A DNA stretch of 64,000 bases from Methylotenera mobilis 13 (GCF_000384255.1 NZ_KB913035.1:2739788-2803787); one strand, 5' to 3'. Positions 33,893 through 43,641 are shown, counted from the stretch's first letter. The notes: a model not told the origin generated them from the sequence alone. Program-made: numbers and translations.

Positions 33893-35599
33893 CTAATGAC
33901 TAATTCTACTGGTTAAATCAATCACGCGCATGACTTCCGCGACACTGGTATATCCTTCTAAGATACGGCGAACCCCGTCTTCTGCCAGAGTCACAAATCC
34001 TTTATCTAGCGCAACTTTTTTAAGCTCGTCTAAGTGAGCACGGCGAGAAATCAACGCATCCATATCACTATCAATACGTAGTAACTCGATAATCGCCATC
34101 CGGCCCCTATACCCAGTTTGATTACATTGTTTACAACCTTTTGGTTTGTAAATATGTGCTTTATCATTGAGTTTAAGTTGTAAAATTTTATGCTCAAGAT
34201 CATCAGGCTTATGCTTTTCTTTGCAATGTGGACATAAGACCCTTACCAATCGTTGCGCCACAACACCAATAATATTGCCGGCCATGATGTCAGGTAAGAT
34301 ACCGATATCAGTTAGTCGTGGAAACGCCCCTAAAGCAGAGTTGGTATGTAGCGTGCTAAATACTTGGTGCCCAGTCATCGCCGCGCGAAATGCCATCATC
34401 GCGGTATCAGCATCACGAATTTCGCCCACTAAAATAATATCGGGGTCTTGCCGCATAATAGACCGAATACCATTAGCAAAATCCACCTTGTTCACCTCTG
34501 CCACAGAAGTTTGACGCATCATGGTAACTGGATATTCAACGGGGTCTTCTAACGTCATGATATTAACTGACTCGGTGTTCTGATGCGTAAGCAATGAATA
34601 CAACGTGGTTGTCTTACCGCTACCAGTTGGGCCCGTGACAATCAAAATCCCCTCAGGGCGAGTCATCATTAACTGTAACTCATCTAGGGTCTCTGGCCGC
34701 AGCCCCATACGCTCCATCGGAATAATCGACTTTTCACGGTCTAGCACACGCAAGACAATATTTTCGCCATGAATGGTTGGATGTGTCGACACCCTAAAAT
34801 CAATCGGGCGTCCACATAAATTCATATTCAAACGGCCATCTTGTGGCGCTCTGGTTTCAGCAATATCAAGCCCACTCACCACTTTTAGCCGCACGGCCAA
34901 ACCGCCCCAGTAGCTTTTATGTAAGCTTCTGATTTGTTGCAGTACGCCATCGATTCTATAGCGTATACGCAAGAATGCCTGCTCAGGCTCAAAGTGGATA
35001 TCCGATGCGCCGCGTTTTACGGCGTCCATCAACAATGCGCCCACTAGTCGCACCACAGGTTGTGTGTATTCATTATCATCAACACTTAAGCTTTGATAAT
35101 CAATTTCACCTGTTTCTATTTCACGCAAAATACCATCTACAGATAATTCATATCCGTAAAATTGATCAATCACTTCCTCTAGCTGTGCTTCCGCCGCCAA
35201 TACAGGTTTTAGCTGAATCTGCCCACCCAACATAGCACGCAACTGATCTAGTGCAACCACATTGAACATATCAGCCATGGCGACGACCATCGTTCTCGTC
35301 AAGGCATCATAAGCGACAGGTAATAAATGATATCGACGTGAGAAGTCTTGTGGCACCATTTGCAAGGCCTCAAGGTCAGCTACCACAGTCGACAAATCAA
35401 TACTGTCGGTCCCTATGGTATGCGCAACCATGTCGCGCACCATCGCCTCCGTCACAAACCCTAAGCGAACAAGCTGACGCCCTAAAGGCAAATCATTATG
35501 TTCCTGCTCTATCAGCGCAATGCGTAGCTGGTCCTGGCTAATTAAGCCTTGCTGCACCATCAGTTCGCCTAAACGAATTTTACGCCGCTGTTCAGCCAT
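33893..35599 (-). CDS. mshE: MshE/GspE-type assembly ATPase with MshEN domain
   Basis: The 568-aa motor ATPase has Walker A GPTGSGKT (323-330), an Asp box and Walker B LVGEIRD, and a CPHC...CKQC zinc module near the C-terminus. The first about 50 residues match the MshEN c-di-GMP binding pattern RLGxxLVxxGxIxxxQLxxALxxQ (RLGELMVQQGLISQDQL at 9-25, then a second LGRQLVRLG at 39-47). The motor should thus respond to c-di-GMP, as shown for Vibrio MshE. A 138-base gap precedes the gene, the only larger gap in this part of the operon. Confidence 0.92.
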   Translation of the reverse strand: MAEQRRKIRLGELMVQQGLISQDQLRIALIEQEHNDLPLGRQLVRLGFVTEAMVRDMVAHTIGTDSIDLSTVVADLEALQMVPQDFSRRYHLLPVAYDALTRTMVVAMADMFNVVALDQLRAMLGGQIQLKPVLAAEAQLEEVIDQFYGYELSVDGILREIETGEIDYQSLSVDDNEYTQPVVRLVGALLMDAVKRGASDIHFEPEQAFLRIRYRIDGVLQQIRSLHKSYWGGLAVRLKVVSGLDIAETRAPQDGRLNMNLCGRPIDFRVSTHPTIHGENIVLRVLDREKSIIPMERMGLRPETLDELQLMMTRPEGILIVTGPTGSGKTTTLYSLLTHQNTESVNIMTLEDPVEYPVTMMRQTSVAEVNKVDFANGIRSIMRQDPDIILVGEIRDADTAMMAFRAAMTGHQVFSTLHTNSALGAFPRLTDIGILPDIMAGNIIGVVAQRLVRVLCPHCKEKHKPDDLEHKILQLKLNDKAHIYKPKGCKQCNQTGYRGRMAIIELLRIDSDMDALISRRAHLDELKKVALDKGFVTLAEDGVRRILEGYTSVAEVMRVIDLTSRISH

Positions 35600-35737
35600 T
35601 AAATTTAGCCTGATTATTTGAATTCATTATTGTTTTTCATCTATCTAATTCAGCACTACGATTATCTTAATTCGCCATTTTGAGGCCGCAACATGCTAAG
35701 TGCCACCCTTAAACACAACACATACTATTAAAAAGAA

Positions 35738-37285
35738 TCACTGCAATGCGCGAACCCTTGCTTCTAGTTGGGCGCGATCTGGGCTACCAGCACCAGTGAT
35801 ATTAAGTAACTCAAGTGCACGCTGATATTGCACGAGCGCTAACTTTGGCTTACCCAAATGCTCTAAACTAATTGCCAAATTAAATGCATAATCTGCGCTA
35901 ATCGGTGCATACTGGCTTGCATTGAAATAAGCTGATTGCGCAGAAGCCCATTGATTTTGTGCGGCATATAAGTTGCCTAAAGCCGCATGTAAATTAGCCG
36001 CATCAGGCTGACGTGCCAGCATGCTTTTAATTTTACTTTCAGCAGCCACTCCATCAACACTCACCTCCAAATCCGCCATCGCAGATTGAGCAATGCTATT
36101 CCTAGGCTCAATTTCTGTGACCTTACGATACCAACCAATCGCATCCATATTTCTATCTTGACGCTGTGCAATTGCCGCCATCCCTAACAAAGCATCGATA
36201 TTTCTGACATCTTTTTGAAGCACTTGGCGATACTTCTGCTGCGCAGAACTATCATCTCCTCGATTGAACGCCTCATAAGCCGCCAGTAGCGTTGGATCAA
36301 CACCAGCAACAGGTGTTTTACTGACCAGTTTTAGCGGTTGTTTTGAATCAGAGGCTTGATCATCACGCAGGTTAGCCTCATCCACTTTCTGCGGTTTACG
36401 TGTACTCAACGCAACTGTTTTCTGCGGTGTGAATTGCGGCTCATCTGCCGCCAACTCATCACTCAATGCAAGAGAACTAGCTTTCGCAGCCGACACAGGT
36501 TTTTCCAATGATTGCATTGCAATCTCATTGCTGGCTTGGCTCGCCTTACCAGCCGCAGGCGCGTTCACGTCAACCTCATGAGCGGCTTGCTCAATTGCGC
36601 TGGCCTCTTCACTAAGCTCGCTAGGTAATGACGCATCGGGCACTACATTACCTTCCATCGATTCAATATCAACAACTGGGGCAGCAGGTGCAACTGGCTT
36701 TACAACCACGACCTCATCAGTAAATAGTGTTTGAAAATACTGATAGCCTTGCAATCCCAACAAAATCATTAACGCACCAGCTACACCTAATACTATCAAT
36801 GCAGAACTTGAGCTCGCCCTCTTTACCGCCTGATTAGCGACAAATACACTAGCAGCCGCTTGCTGACGCCCTTCTTTTGTTGCACCACTCTGTGCTTTTA
36901 CGCTAGCAACGCTGGCCACCGCAGCTTCATTAAAAGCATCAGCCTTGCTTTTCGGCTTAGCGACCCCTTTAGTTGCCTGTACATTAGGTTGAGTAGTGGC
37001 ATCCTCTTTTAATTTGAGACTAGGGCTAATCAAGCCAGCCTCTTCAGCAAGAGATAAGCCAGCATCATTGAAAACACCATCATCTGTACCTGATGCAAGC
37101 AATACCGCACTATCGGCTGATAGATCATCATCCCGAGCTACGGCAGTGTCCATGCCTGCTGGCGCCTGAGGGTCCAAAGGGGTCAAAGTTAACGCACCCT
37201 TAGCCAAAGGCCTTGCGTGCACTGTGCCTTTAGCTTTTTCCTTATCTTTCTCGGCAGAGGCCAAGGCTTTAATTAGCAAACTCAT
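35738..37285 (-). CDS. TPR protein, MshN-like
   Basis: The 515-aa protein has a disordered, Ala/Pro-rich cytoplasmic N-terminus (about 1-160), one membrane helix (about 161-183, ALIVLGVAGALMILLGLQGY), a long low-complexity linker and four to five tetratricopeptide repeats (about 345-510, e.g. AYEAFNRGDDSSAQQKYRQV). This is the layout of MshN, placed between mshL and mshE as in MSHA operons. It lies 7 bases after mshL. The TPRs probably contact the secretin complex. Confidence 0.75.
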   Translation of the reverse strand: MSLLIKALASAEKDKEKAKGTVHARPLAKGALTLTPLDPQAPAGMDTAVARDDDLSADSAVLLASGTDDGVFNDAGLSLAEEAGLISPSLKLKEDATTQPNVQATKGVAKPKSKADAFNEAAVASVASVKAQSGATKEGRQQAAASVFVANQAVKRASSSSALIVLGVAGALMILLGLQGYQYFQTLFTDEVVVVKPVAPAAPVVDIESMEGNVVPDASLPSELSEEASAIEQAAHEVDVNAPAAGKASQASNEIAMQSLEKPVSAAKASSLALSDELAADEPQFTPQKTVALSTRKPQKVDEANLRDDQASDSKQPLKLVSKTPVAGVDPTLLAAYEAFNRGDDSSAQQKYRQVLQKDVRNIDALLGMAAIAQRQDRNMDAIGWYRKVTEIEPRNSIAQSAMADLEVSVDGVAAESKIKSMLARQPDAANLHAALGNLYAAQNQWASAQSAYFNASQYAPISADYAFNLAISLEHLGKPKLALVQYQRALELLNITGAGSPDRAQLEARVRALQ

Positions 37286-37292
37286 TTGCTAA

Positions 37293-39161
37293 TTACCTTT
37301 CACTCTCAGCATCTACTGTATTTTCCAGTTGCTGCGAAGGCAGATACTGTTTATAAGAGGCCAACTCATCACTTTCCAGGCTGGCATTAACAATCACAGT
37401 AGGTCTTAGGAAAATAACCAACTCGGTTTTGCGGTTGGCATCGTTCTGTCCCGTAAATACTTTTCCTACACCAGGTACTTTGGATAACCCGGGCACTTTG
37501 TCAGTGTTCGTAAGCACATCATCCTGCATTAAACCACCCAGCACAGCTGTGTTACCACTCAGAATCTGCAACATCGATTCCATTTCGCGCACTTGTATTT
37601 CAGGCACCAAACTTTCAATCGTTAAATTAGGATTCGGGTCTTTCTTAAAACCCAACACTCTAGAAACCGTTGGCCTAATATTAATATTCACATTACTTAA
37701 ATCGTTGATTTGAGGGGTAACGCTCATCACAACGCCAACAGGCACTGTATTGGGCGTGGTTGTCACCGTTGACAATATTCCCCCACCTACAGACCCCTGT
37801 GACTGCTGCGACTGCACGGTAAAGTAAACCAAATTGTCTACTACTTTTAATACTGCAGTTTGATTGTTGAGCACCATCAACTTAGGACTGGACAACACTT
37901 TCGTTGAACCAAACTGCTCAAGCAGGTTAATAGATGCAGCAATATTACCTATTTTGCTTATTGGATTAAGATAACCAGCTACAAATCCTGCATTGGTAGC
38001 CACTCCAAAGGCATTCGCAGTCGTAGTAAAACTATTACCTGTAGCACTTATGCTATTCGTTTGCGCACCCAATTGCTGCCTGAACTGAAAGCCACTATTA
38101 GTCGCACTATTATTTAACCGACTCCAATCAATACCCGCTTGAAAGCTATCACTAAGCCTAACCTCAACAATTGTGGCCTCAATCAACACCTGGCGCTTAG
38201 CGCTGGTTAGCACTTTATCCAAAAACTCCTGAACTCTCTCATGCTGCTTGTTAGTGCCTCGAACGCTGATAACGCCAGCTTCACGGTTGGAAATAACATT
38301 AGCAGCAAATAAGGTTTTGTACTCAGTAAACGCTTTTTGTGCATCAGCTTTTCCATTTGCGTCCGTTTTTTGCGTCGCTGCTGCGACATTGACAGAACTA
38401 TCTTTACCACTCTGATTATCAAGAGTCGCAGATTGTTTATCTGCCTCTAATCTACCAATAATGATTTCTTTATCACTTTCGGCTAATAATGCGGTAATGT
38501 TTTTTTCTAAAGTTTCCCAAAAGTGATTATTAGATTCACTTCTCACTGTAGTACGAGAGCTATTATTCGCCCCCGTGCCCGAAGTATTACTCGTTGTGCT
38601 ACCTCCAGCACTAGAACTTTGGCCTGTGCTAGAAATTTGCCCATCAACACCAATAAAACCAGCAGCATCACGCGACATATTTACATAATCGACCTTATAA
38701 GTTCTTAATACTGGCTGATCAGGGGTAATTGTTAACACATTGCCTTTGACGCTGTACGTCAAATCAACCTGTTTAGACAATCGCTCTAGAATTGCAGGTA
38801 AGGTTTGGTCTACGGCATTTAATGTCACACGCCCTTGAATGGCCGGGTGAATATCAACATTAAGCTTGCTGTCTCTTGCTATCGCAAACAACACTTCTTT
38901 CACTGGCGTGTCATACACAACAATACTATAAACAGGCTCTTTAGCTTTAGGAGTAGGTGGCGGCAAATATGGACTATTGGTTACCGGCTTTGGAATAGCC
39001 GCTGAAGAGATAGCTGATTTTGATATGACTGAGGGTGTTGAAGTATTCTGTCCATCAATATGCCCTTTTGATGGCTGAACTTTAGATTGATGCGAGCATG
39101 CTGTCATACACAAGACCAAGATCATACTCAGCAATGCTAATACTGTTTTATTATTCATCAC
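37293..39161 (-). CDS. mshL: MshL-like outer-membrane secretin
   Basis: The 622-aa lipoprotein secretin has a lipobox MTAC with lipidated C22. The N-terminal STN/N0 domain (about 78-155, IVVYDTPVKEVLFAIARDSKLNV) and N1 domain precede a Ser/Thr/Gly-rich insert (about 172-210), and the C-terminal secretin beta domain (about 330-600) has VLSSPKLMVLNNQTAVLKV and TELVIFLRPTVIV. It forms the pore for the pilus. A 244-base intergenic region with a weak sigma-70-like promoter separates it from mshM. Confidence 0.92.
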   Translation of the reverse strand: MMNNKTVLALLSMILVLCMTACSHQSKVQPSKGHIDGQNTSTPSVISKSAISSAAIPKPVTNSPYLPPPTPKAKEPVYSIVVYDTPVKEVLFAIARDSKLNVDIHPAIQGRVTLNAVDQTLPAILERLSKQVDLTYSVKGNVLTITPDQPVLRTYKVDYVNMSRDAAGFIGVDGQISSTGQSSSAGGSTTSNTSGTGANNSSRTTVRSESNNHFWETLEKNITALLAESDKEIIIGRLEADKQSATLDNQSGKDSSVNVAAATQKTDANGKADAQKAFTEYKTLFAANVISNREAGVISVRGTNKQHERVQEFLDKVLTSAKRQVLIEATIVEVRLSDSFQAGIDWSRLNNSATNSGFQFRQQLGAQTNSISATGNSFTTTANAFGVATNAGFVAGYLNPISKIGNIAASINLLEQFGSTKVLSSPKLMVLNNQTAVLKVVDNLVYFTVQSQQSQGSVGGGILSTVTTTPNTVPVGVVMSVTPQINDLSNVNINIRPTVSRVLGFKKDPNPNLTIESLVPEIQVREMESMLQILSGNTAVLGGLMQDDVLTNTDKVPGLSKVPGVGKVFTGQNDANRKTELVIFLRPTVIVNASLESDELASYKQYLPSQQLENTVDAESER

Positions 39162-39215
39162 GGCTTGGCTACCCCTAATTCTGCAACTTTATCTGTACGC
39201 TATGCATCAAATTGC

Positions 39216-39245
39216 ATGATACCGCAAAAATACAAATAGCAACAA
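39216..39245 (-). promoter_or_regulatory. Weak sigma-70-like promoter before mshL
   Basis: On the minus strand TTGTTG (39240-39245) and TATCAT (39216-39221) are 18 bases apart, about 55 bases before the mshL start. The match is moderate only. No sigma-54 GG-N10-GC site was found in the same gap. Confidence 0.3.
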
Positions 39246-39405
39246 TTAGTTACAATGATAAATCAAGGTTATTGATTAGGTAACTCGGGAAAGTTTGTAT
39301 AAAAACTAGCAATCTCGGAACACTACAGCCTCAGACTGACATGAATTAAAGAAACACCAATAGATAAGCCTGCTTCAGCCAATTAGAAGAAATATGAAGC
39401 AGCGC

Positions 39406-40941
39406 TTAAGGGATGATCGCCATGTCTTTACTTATACCAGCCAACGTCCTCATGTATGGCCGACTATTTTTAACATAGGGCGGCAAGCTTTTTAAAGCTT
39501 CCAATGCATCAACTCTACGCTCATACGCACCATACAACACCACGGTATACAAACCATCTTTTTGTTGCATACGGTACAGGTAGATATTGTCAACCTCTAC
39601 TTGCTGACTTAAGCGCTCAAGCTCCATTGCCAATTGATGCTCTTCGCCTTGTACACCCACGGGCAACGCATTGGGTACTGATTTAATTTGTAGCAATATT
39701 GTGTCTGGCTTTGCGCTTTGCAACAACCTACTCATCGCATCCAAACGCTGGTTCACTAAGCCCACACTGTTTTTGCTTTCTGCAGCGTCAGCCCTATCAC
39801 TCGCCATTGCAGCATCTTTCAAAATAGCTGGTGCACTAACATTAGCTGACACACTAGGATTAGTTAATGCCGATAGATTATTCACCCCCATTTGCGTATT
39901 GGTAACAGCAACGGCAGATTGCCTTGCCCCCTGAGGCAGGTTAGGCTTAATTGTGGATGGCTTAATCATGGCAGGCTGCGCTTGCTGACCTGCCACATTG
40001 GCATTAGTTTTCTGGGCAGTTGACTGTTGCCACAACATCGCAGCGATTGATAGACCACCTAAAATCACAAGCAAGTACATGAACCACGTGACAAATCGCT
40101 TATATCGCCCAAACTGTTGGCCATAAGAACTTTCTGCAAACTCACTATCCTGAATAGCGGCCTTAACGTGCTTAGGGGTTACTTGATAGGCATTCTCAGC
40201 AAATGCCGCAAGCAATGCCTTATCTGCTAAGATATTCACGCGCCTGACCAGCCCCTGCGCCGCATGTGACAACTTCTTAATCGATGCATCAGTAAACAGA
40301 TGTGGTCCATGGTAACCTGCCGCACGAAGCCTAAAAATCAAGTATTCACCCACATCTTTAGTTTGCAACGGCCCCAAGTTAAACCGATGCGTAATTCGCT
40401 CACGCAACTGGCGAATTTGTTCCTGATTTAAATTCTCGTCCAGTTCTGGCTGACCAAACAGCACAATCTGCAACAACTTATCTTGCTTAGTTTCTAAATT
40501 GGATAACAAGCGAATCTCTTCCAGAGTTGCCAGCGGCATGCCTTGTGCCTCTTCAACAAAGATGACAACTTGACGTCCTTCTGCATGCCGATTTAACAAA
40601 TGTGCTTGCAATGCTTGCATCACTTTTAACCTATCGGCATCTTTAGGTAATTGCAGTTGCAGTTCAAATGCAATCGCATGCAACACGTCTTCAGGCGCTA
40701 CGCTTGGGTTTGCAAGGTAAATGCTCTCGATCCTTTCAGGAAGTATCGTTTGTAGCATTCTACACAGCATTGTTTTGCCGCTACCAACCTCACCCACCAC
40801 CTTAATAATGCCCTCACCATTGGCAATGGCATACACTAAAGCATCAAGCACCGCACCTCGATTACCACCAGAAAAGAAAAAATCAGTATTCGGGGTAATC
40901 TTAAACGGGGGTTGCTGCAAACCAAAGTGTGGATAATACAA
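39406..40941 (-). CDS. mshM: MshM/ExeA-like AAA ATPase with SPOR-like domain
   Basis: The 511-aa protein begins with MYYPHFGLQQPPFKITPNTD, the ExeA/GspA/MshM signature. Walker A is GEVGSGKT (50-57), and Walker B is VIFVEEAQ. One membrane helix lies at about 282-303, followed by a Ser/Ala-rich periplasmic linker and a C-terminal SPOR-like domain (about 435-505, YLYRMQQKDGLYTVVLYGAY), which would bind peptidoglycan glycan chains and help the secretin cross the wall. It follows the response-regulator gene by 31 bases. Confidence 0.88.
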   Translation of the reverse strand: MYYPHFGLQQPPFKITPNTDFFFSGGNRGAVLDALVYAIANGEGIIKVVGEVGSGKTMLCRMLQTILPERIESIYLANPSVAPEDVLHAIAFELQLQLPKDADRLKVMQALQAHLLNRHAEGRQVVIFVEEAQGMPLATLEEIRLLSNLETKQDKLLQIVLFGQPELDENLNQEQIRQLRERITHRFNLGPLQTKDVGEYLIFRLRAAGYHGPHLFTDASIKKLSHAAQGLVRRVNILADKALLAAFAENAYQVTPKHVKAAIQDSEFAESSYGQQFGRYKRFVTWFMYLLVILGGLSIAAMLWQQSTAQKTNANVAGQQAQPAMIKPSTIKPNLPQGARQSAVAVTNTQMGVNNLSALTNPSVSANVSAPAILKDAAMASDRADAAESKNSVGLVNQRLDAMSRLLQSAKPDTILLQIKSVPNALPVGVQGEEHQLAMELERLSQQVEVDNIYLYRMQQKDGLYTVVLYGAYERRVDALEALKSLPPYVKNSRPYMRTLAGISKDMAIIP

Positions 40942-40972
40942 GTGATTTCCTAAAGAGGATTAGTTGTGACGA

Positions 40973-42400
40973 TTACTCTTCTTGCGTATTCATACGACTA
41001 TACAGCGTTGTACGATTCACATTCAACAATTTAGCCGCCTGACTTAAATTACCATGCGTCATTTTCATCGCCGCATCAATATATGCACGCTCCCAGGACT
41101 TCAGTACGGCATCCAAACTTACATTCACTTGGCGCTGCAGATGTTTTTGCGCCTGTGCAGTCATACTTGCATCATCGTTAAAATTAAATGCATCAGCCGT
41201 TGAGGCCTGCTCACTTAAATCAAACTCGGCAATCAACTCATTTTCTTTAACCGTTTTACCTGAGTACTTGGCAATTAAACGGATAACAATGTTTCTTAGC
41301 TCGCGCACATTGCCAGGAAAATCATACTCCAGCCAACGGACCTCAGCTTTGGCATCTAATTTAAATGGCGTCTTATCAATTTGCTTGGTATAGAACTCAA
41401 TAAAGTGATCGCGCAACAAATGTTTATCGTCCATCAACTCTCGCAGTGGTGGCACATGGACAGTAAAAACGCTCAAGCGATGATATAAGTCCGACCTAAA
41501 CTTACCAGCACGCACTTCTGCTCTCAAGTCTCGGTTAGTGGCGGCCACAATACGTGCACGACTTTTACGCGTTTGCGTTTCACCAATACGCTGATACTCA
41601 CCATTTTCTAGCACACGTAACAGCTTAGCTTGCAACTCTAAAGGCAACTCGCCAATCTCGTCCAAAAACAACGTACCATCACCCGCATCTTCAAAGTAGC
41701 CTGCATGCGCAGCTACCGCACCCGTAAACGCACCTTTTGCATGTCCAAACAAGATAGATTCGGCCAACAATGGAGAAACCGCAGCACAGTTAACGGATAA
41801 ATAAGGATACAGCAAACGCTGACTCGCAAAATGAAAGCTACTCGCCACCAACTCTTTACCACTACCAGATTCACCTTCAATCAGGACCGGAAATGGGGAG
41901 TCTGCAAACTGTCTAATTTGCATGCGTAACGCTTGAATAGGCAAACTGTTACCGAGCAAGCCCCCATGCTCCTGCTCCACTCTCATTTCGTTCAACTCAA
42001 CGTCTTGCACCTTGAGCGCATTCAACAACATGTCTTTAAGTTTTTCTACATCACAAGGCTTCGCAATAAAATCCACTGCGCCTAGTGCAAGCGCATGCTT
42101 CACATTGACGTCATCACTTTGACCGGAAAGTACATGAATCTTAATGGTAGGAGAATGTGTTAGCAGCGCGCTAATCACTTTAAAACCCTCTTCGGGCGTA
42201 TGTGGGGTAGGAGGTAAACCTAAGTCTACCAAAGCCAAAGCTGGTGGGGCATCTAATTGCTGGAGTAAACTCTTCAGTTGCGTGTACGACTCCGCCACAC
42301 ACACTTCAAAATATTTACTCAACACAAAATGTAAGGTATCAGTGATTAGCGGGTCATCATCAATAATCATCAATACAGGACGTAGTGCTGCCATTAACAA
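40973..42400 (-). CDS. Sigma-54-dependent response regulator (NtrC family)
   Basis: The 475-aa protein has a receiver domain (about 8-125; acidic pocket D14-D16, phospho-acceptor D59, K114), an AAA+ domain with Walker A GESGSGKE (176-183), the sigma-54 loop GAFTGA (223-228) and a C-terminal Fis-type HTH (about 430-470, NLSQAAKLLNVNRTTLYSRM). It is a complete enhancer-binding activator. No histidine kinase lies in the window. It heads the MSHA-like operon, resembles the PrsR group associated with export clusters in betaproteobacteria, and could control the pilus genes. Confidence 0.92.
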   Translation of the reverse strand: MLMAALRPVLMIIDDDPLITDTLHFVLSKYFEVCVAESYTQLKSLLQQLDAPPALALVDLGLPPTPHTPEEGFKVISALLTHSPTIKIHVLSGQSDDVNVKHALALGAVDFIAKPCDVEKLKDMLLNALKVQDVELNEMRVEQEHGGLLGNSLPIQALRMQIRQFADSPFPVLIEGESGSGKELVASSFHFASQRLLYPYLSVNCAAVSPLLAESILFGHAKGAFTGAVAAHAGYFEDAGDGTLFLDEIGELPLELQAKLLRVLENGEYQRIGETQTRKSRARIVAATNRDLRAEVRAGKFRSDLYHRLSVFTVHVPPLRELMDDKHLLRDHFIEFYTKQIDKTPFKLDAKAEVRWLEYDFPGNVRELRNIVIRLIAKYSGKTVKENELIAEFDLSEQASTADAFNFNDDASMTAQAQKHLQRQVNVSLDAVLKSWERAYIDAAMKMTHGNLSQAAKLLNVNRTTLYSRMNTQEE

Positions 42401-42661
42401 ACCCTTTTTTTAAATTAGATAACAACTGTAATCTACGTCACTATAGCCTGAATAGTTTGATGTATCAATACTTACACCAATGCTTGGCATGGTTCGAAAT
42501 CCAAGCAATAACTACCAAGCAACCGCACTTGTCTTTTAAAACAACATCGATCTAGATTACCCAACTACTTGCAGTGGATACTTATTGATGATGATAAAAA
42601 AATGAGCGCTAAAATTCAATGGTAGCAAATGCTATTCGATCAACAAAGTAGCATTTTGACT

Positions 42662-43165
42662 TTAATCCAGCGTCAATATTTGACTGGGCAATGTGTGCCG
42701 ATTTTTCTTCAAATAGGTCAAGAACTCAGCACCACTCAACTCCGTAAGTTTTTGATTTAACGCCTCATCTTCACTTGGGAAACTAAAAATTGACGCATTT
42801 TGTGCTGCAGTTTTTAAGCCTTCATGCTCAGAATCACGAATGATGCTTCGCACTTTATCCTGAACCTTTTCAGTGGCTGGCGTATACGGCACAACAATCC
42901 AAAAGTCACTTCCAATCCTAGCGACCAAATCCGTATTTCTAAAAGCTTTTTTAAGATGAGTTGTCATCGAGACTAGTTGTTCAGCGGCCTCTTTAGCACC
43001 ATATGCGTCACCAAGCTCATTTTTATCGCCATGTTCAATATGAACCAAACCAAACGGCATCGGGCACAAATACCTAGACATAATCGCCATTAGCCATTCA
43101 AATATGAAAAGGAAACGGTCTGTATTCTCAATATCTTCAATTAGCATGTCTTCCAAACCCCACAT
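42662..43165 (-). CDS. Degenerate GGDEF-domain protein
   Basis: The 167-aa protein looks like a shortened GGDEF fold. The signature position reads ARIGSDFWIVVP (82-93), GSDFW in place of GGDEF, and the upstream FRNTDL (75-80) matches the usual region. The magnesium-binding and GTP-binding residues are largely missing, so it is almost surely not a cyclase. It may bind another nucleotide or a partner. It lies upstream of the sigma-54 regulator gene on the same strand after a 261-base gap that holds a 7-bp inverted repeat (42481-42507) but no gene. Confidence 0.65.
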   Translation of the reverse strand: MWGLEDMLIEDIENTDRFLFIFEWLMAIMSRYLCPMPFGLVHIEHGDKNELGDAYGAKEAAEQLVSMTTHLKKAFRNTDLVARIGSDFWIVVPYTPATEKVQDKVRSIIRDSEHEGLKTAAQNASIFSFPSEDEALNQKLTELSGAEFLTYLKKNRHTLPSQILTLD

Positions 43166-43315
43166 TATCTTTAATGATCGGTTGCGATTACTACCAGCAC
43201 TAATTCAGTCGTATGCGTACTTATAGATACTCACTTAGATATTTAGCATACAGTTGATACTATCTTACAAGAATTAACTTAATCAAGAATAATTTACAGA
43301 GCAGAAAGGTACGCT

Positions 43316-43352
43316 AGAAAAAAATAAGCCCCACATTGCTGTGGGGCTTATT
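43316..43352 (-). terminator. Terminator of the tRNA cluster
   Basis: The perfect 12-bp arms AATAAGCCCCAC (43323-43334) and GTGGGGCTTATT (43341-43352) have loop ATTGCT. On the minus strand a T-run follows, directly after tRNA-His. Confidence 0.88.
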
Positions 43353-43357
43353 CAATA

Positions 43358-43434
43358 TGGGGTGGCTGATGGGGCTCGAACCCACGACAACAGGAATCAC
43401 AATCCTGGACTCTACCAACTGAGCTACAGCCACC
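43358..43434 (-). tRNA. tRNA-His (GTG)
   Basis: The 77-base gene has the extra 5' G(-1) typical of tRNA-His opposite C73, acceptor GTGGCTG/CAGCCAC, anticodon loop TTGTGAT (GTG) and an encoded CCA. It is the last gene of a tRNA-Pro/Arg/His cluster. Confidence 0.97.
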
Positions 43435-43454
43435 ATAGAGACTTTAAAATTTTA

Positions 43455-43531
43455 TGGCCTGCCCGACAGGAATCGAACCTGTAACCCCCAGCTTAGAAGG
43501 CTGGTGCTCTATCCGGTTGAGCTACGGGCAG
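43455..43531 (-). tRNA. tRNA-Arg (TCT)
   Basis: The 77-base gene has acceptor CTGCCCG/CGGGCAG, anticodon loop CTTCTAA (TCT), T-loop TTCGATT and an encoded CCA. It lies 20 bases from tRNA-His. Confidence 0.96.
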
Positions 43532-43599
43532 ATTTTGGTTACAAGACTTTATATCATCTACAACATAAAGTACTACACTTTTCGGGCTGACTTTTAATA

Positions 43600-43634
43600 T
43601 AGGTGTTAAAAGAAAACTTGACTTCTAACACCTA
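43600..43634. repeat. Inverted repeat between tRNA-Pro and tRNA-Arg
   Basis: The perfect 9-bp arms TAGGTGTTA (43600-43608) and TAACACCTA (43626-43634) lie 8 bases after the tRNA-Pro end on the minus strand. No T-run follows, so it is more likely an RNA processing structure than a terminator. Confidence 0.4.
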
Positions 43635-43641
43635 AAAATAT

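Noticed and set aside
35690..35715. Possible sigma-54 site (TGGCAC...TTGC on the minus strand) upstream of mshE
   Set aside because: GG and GC are 13 bases apart instead of 10, which does not fit sigma-54 promoters.
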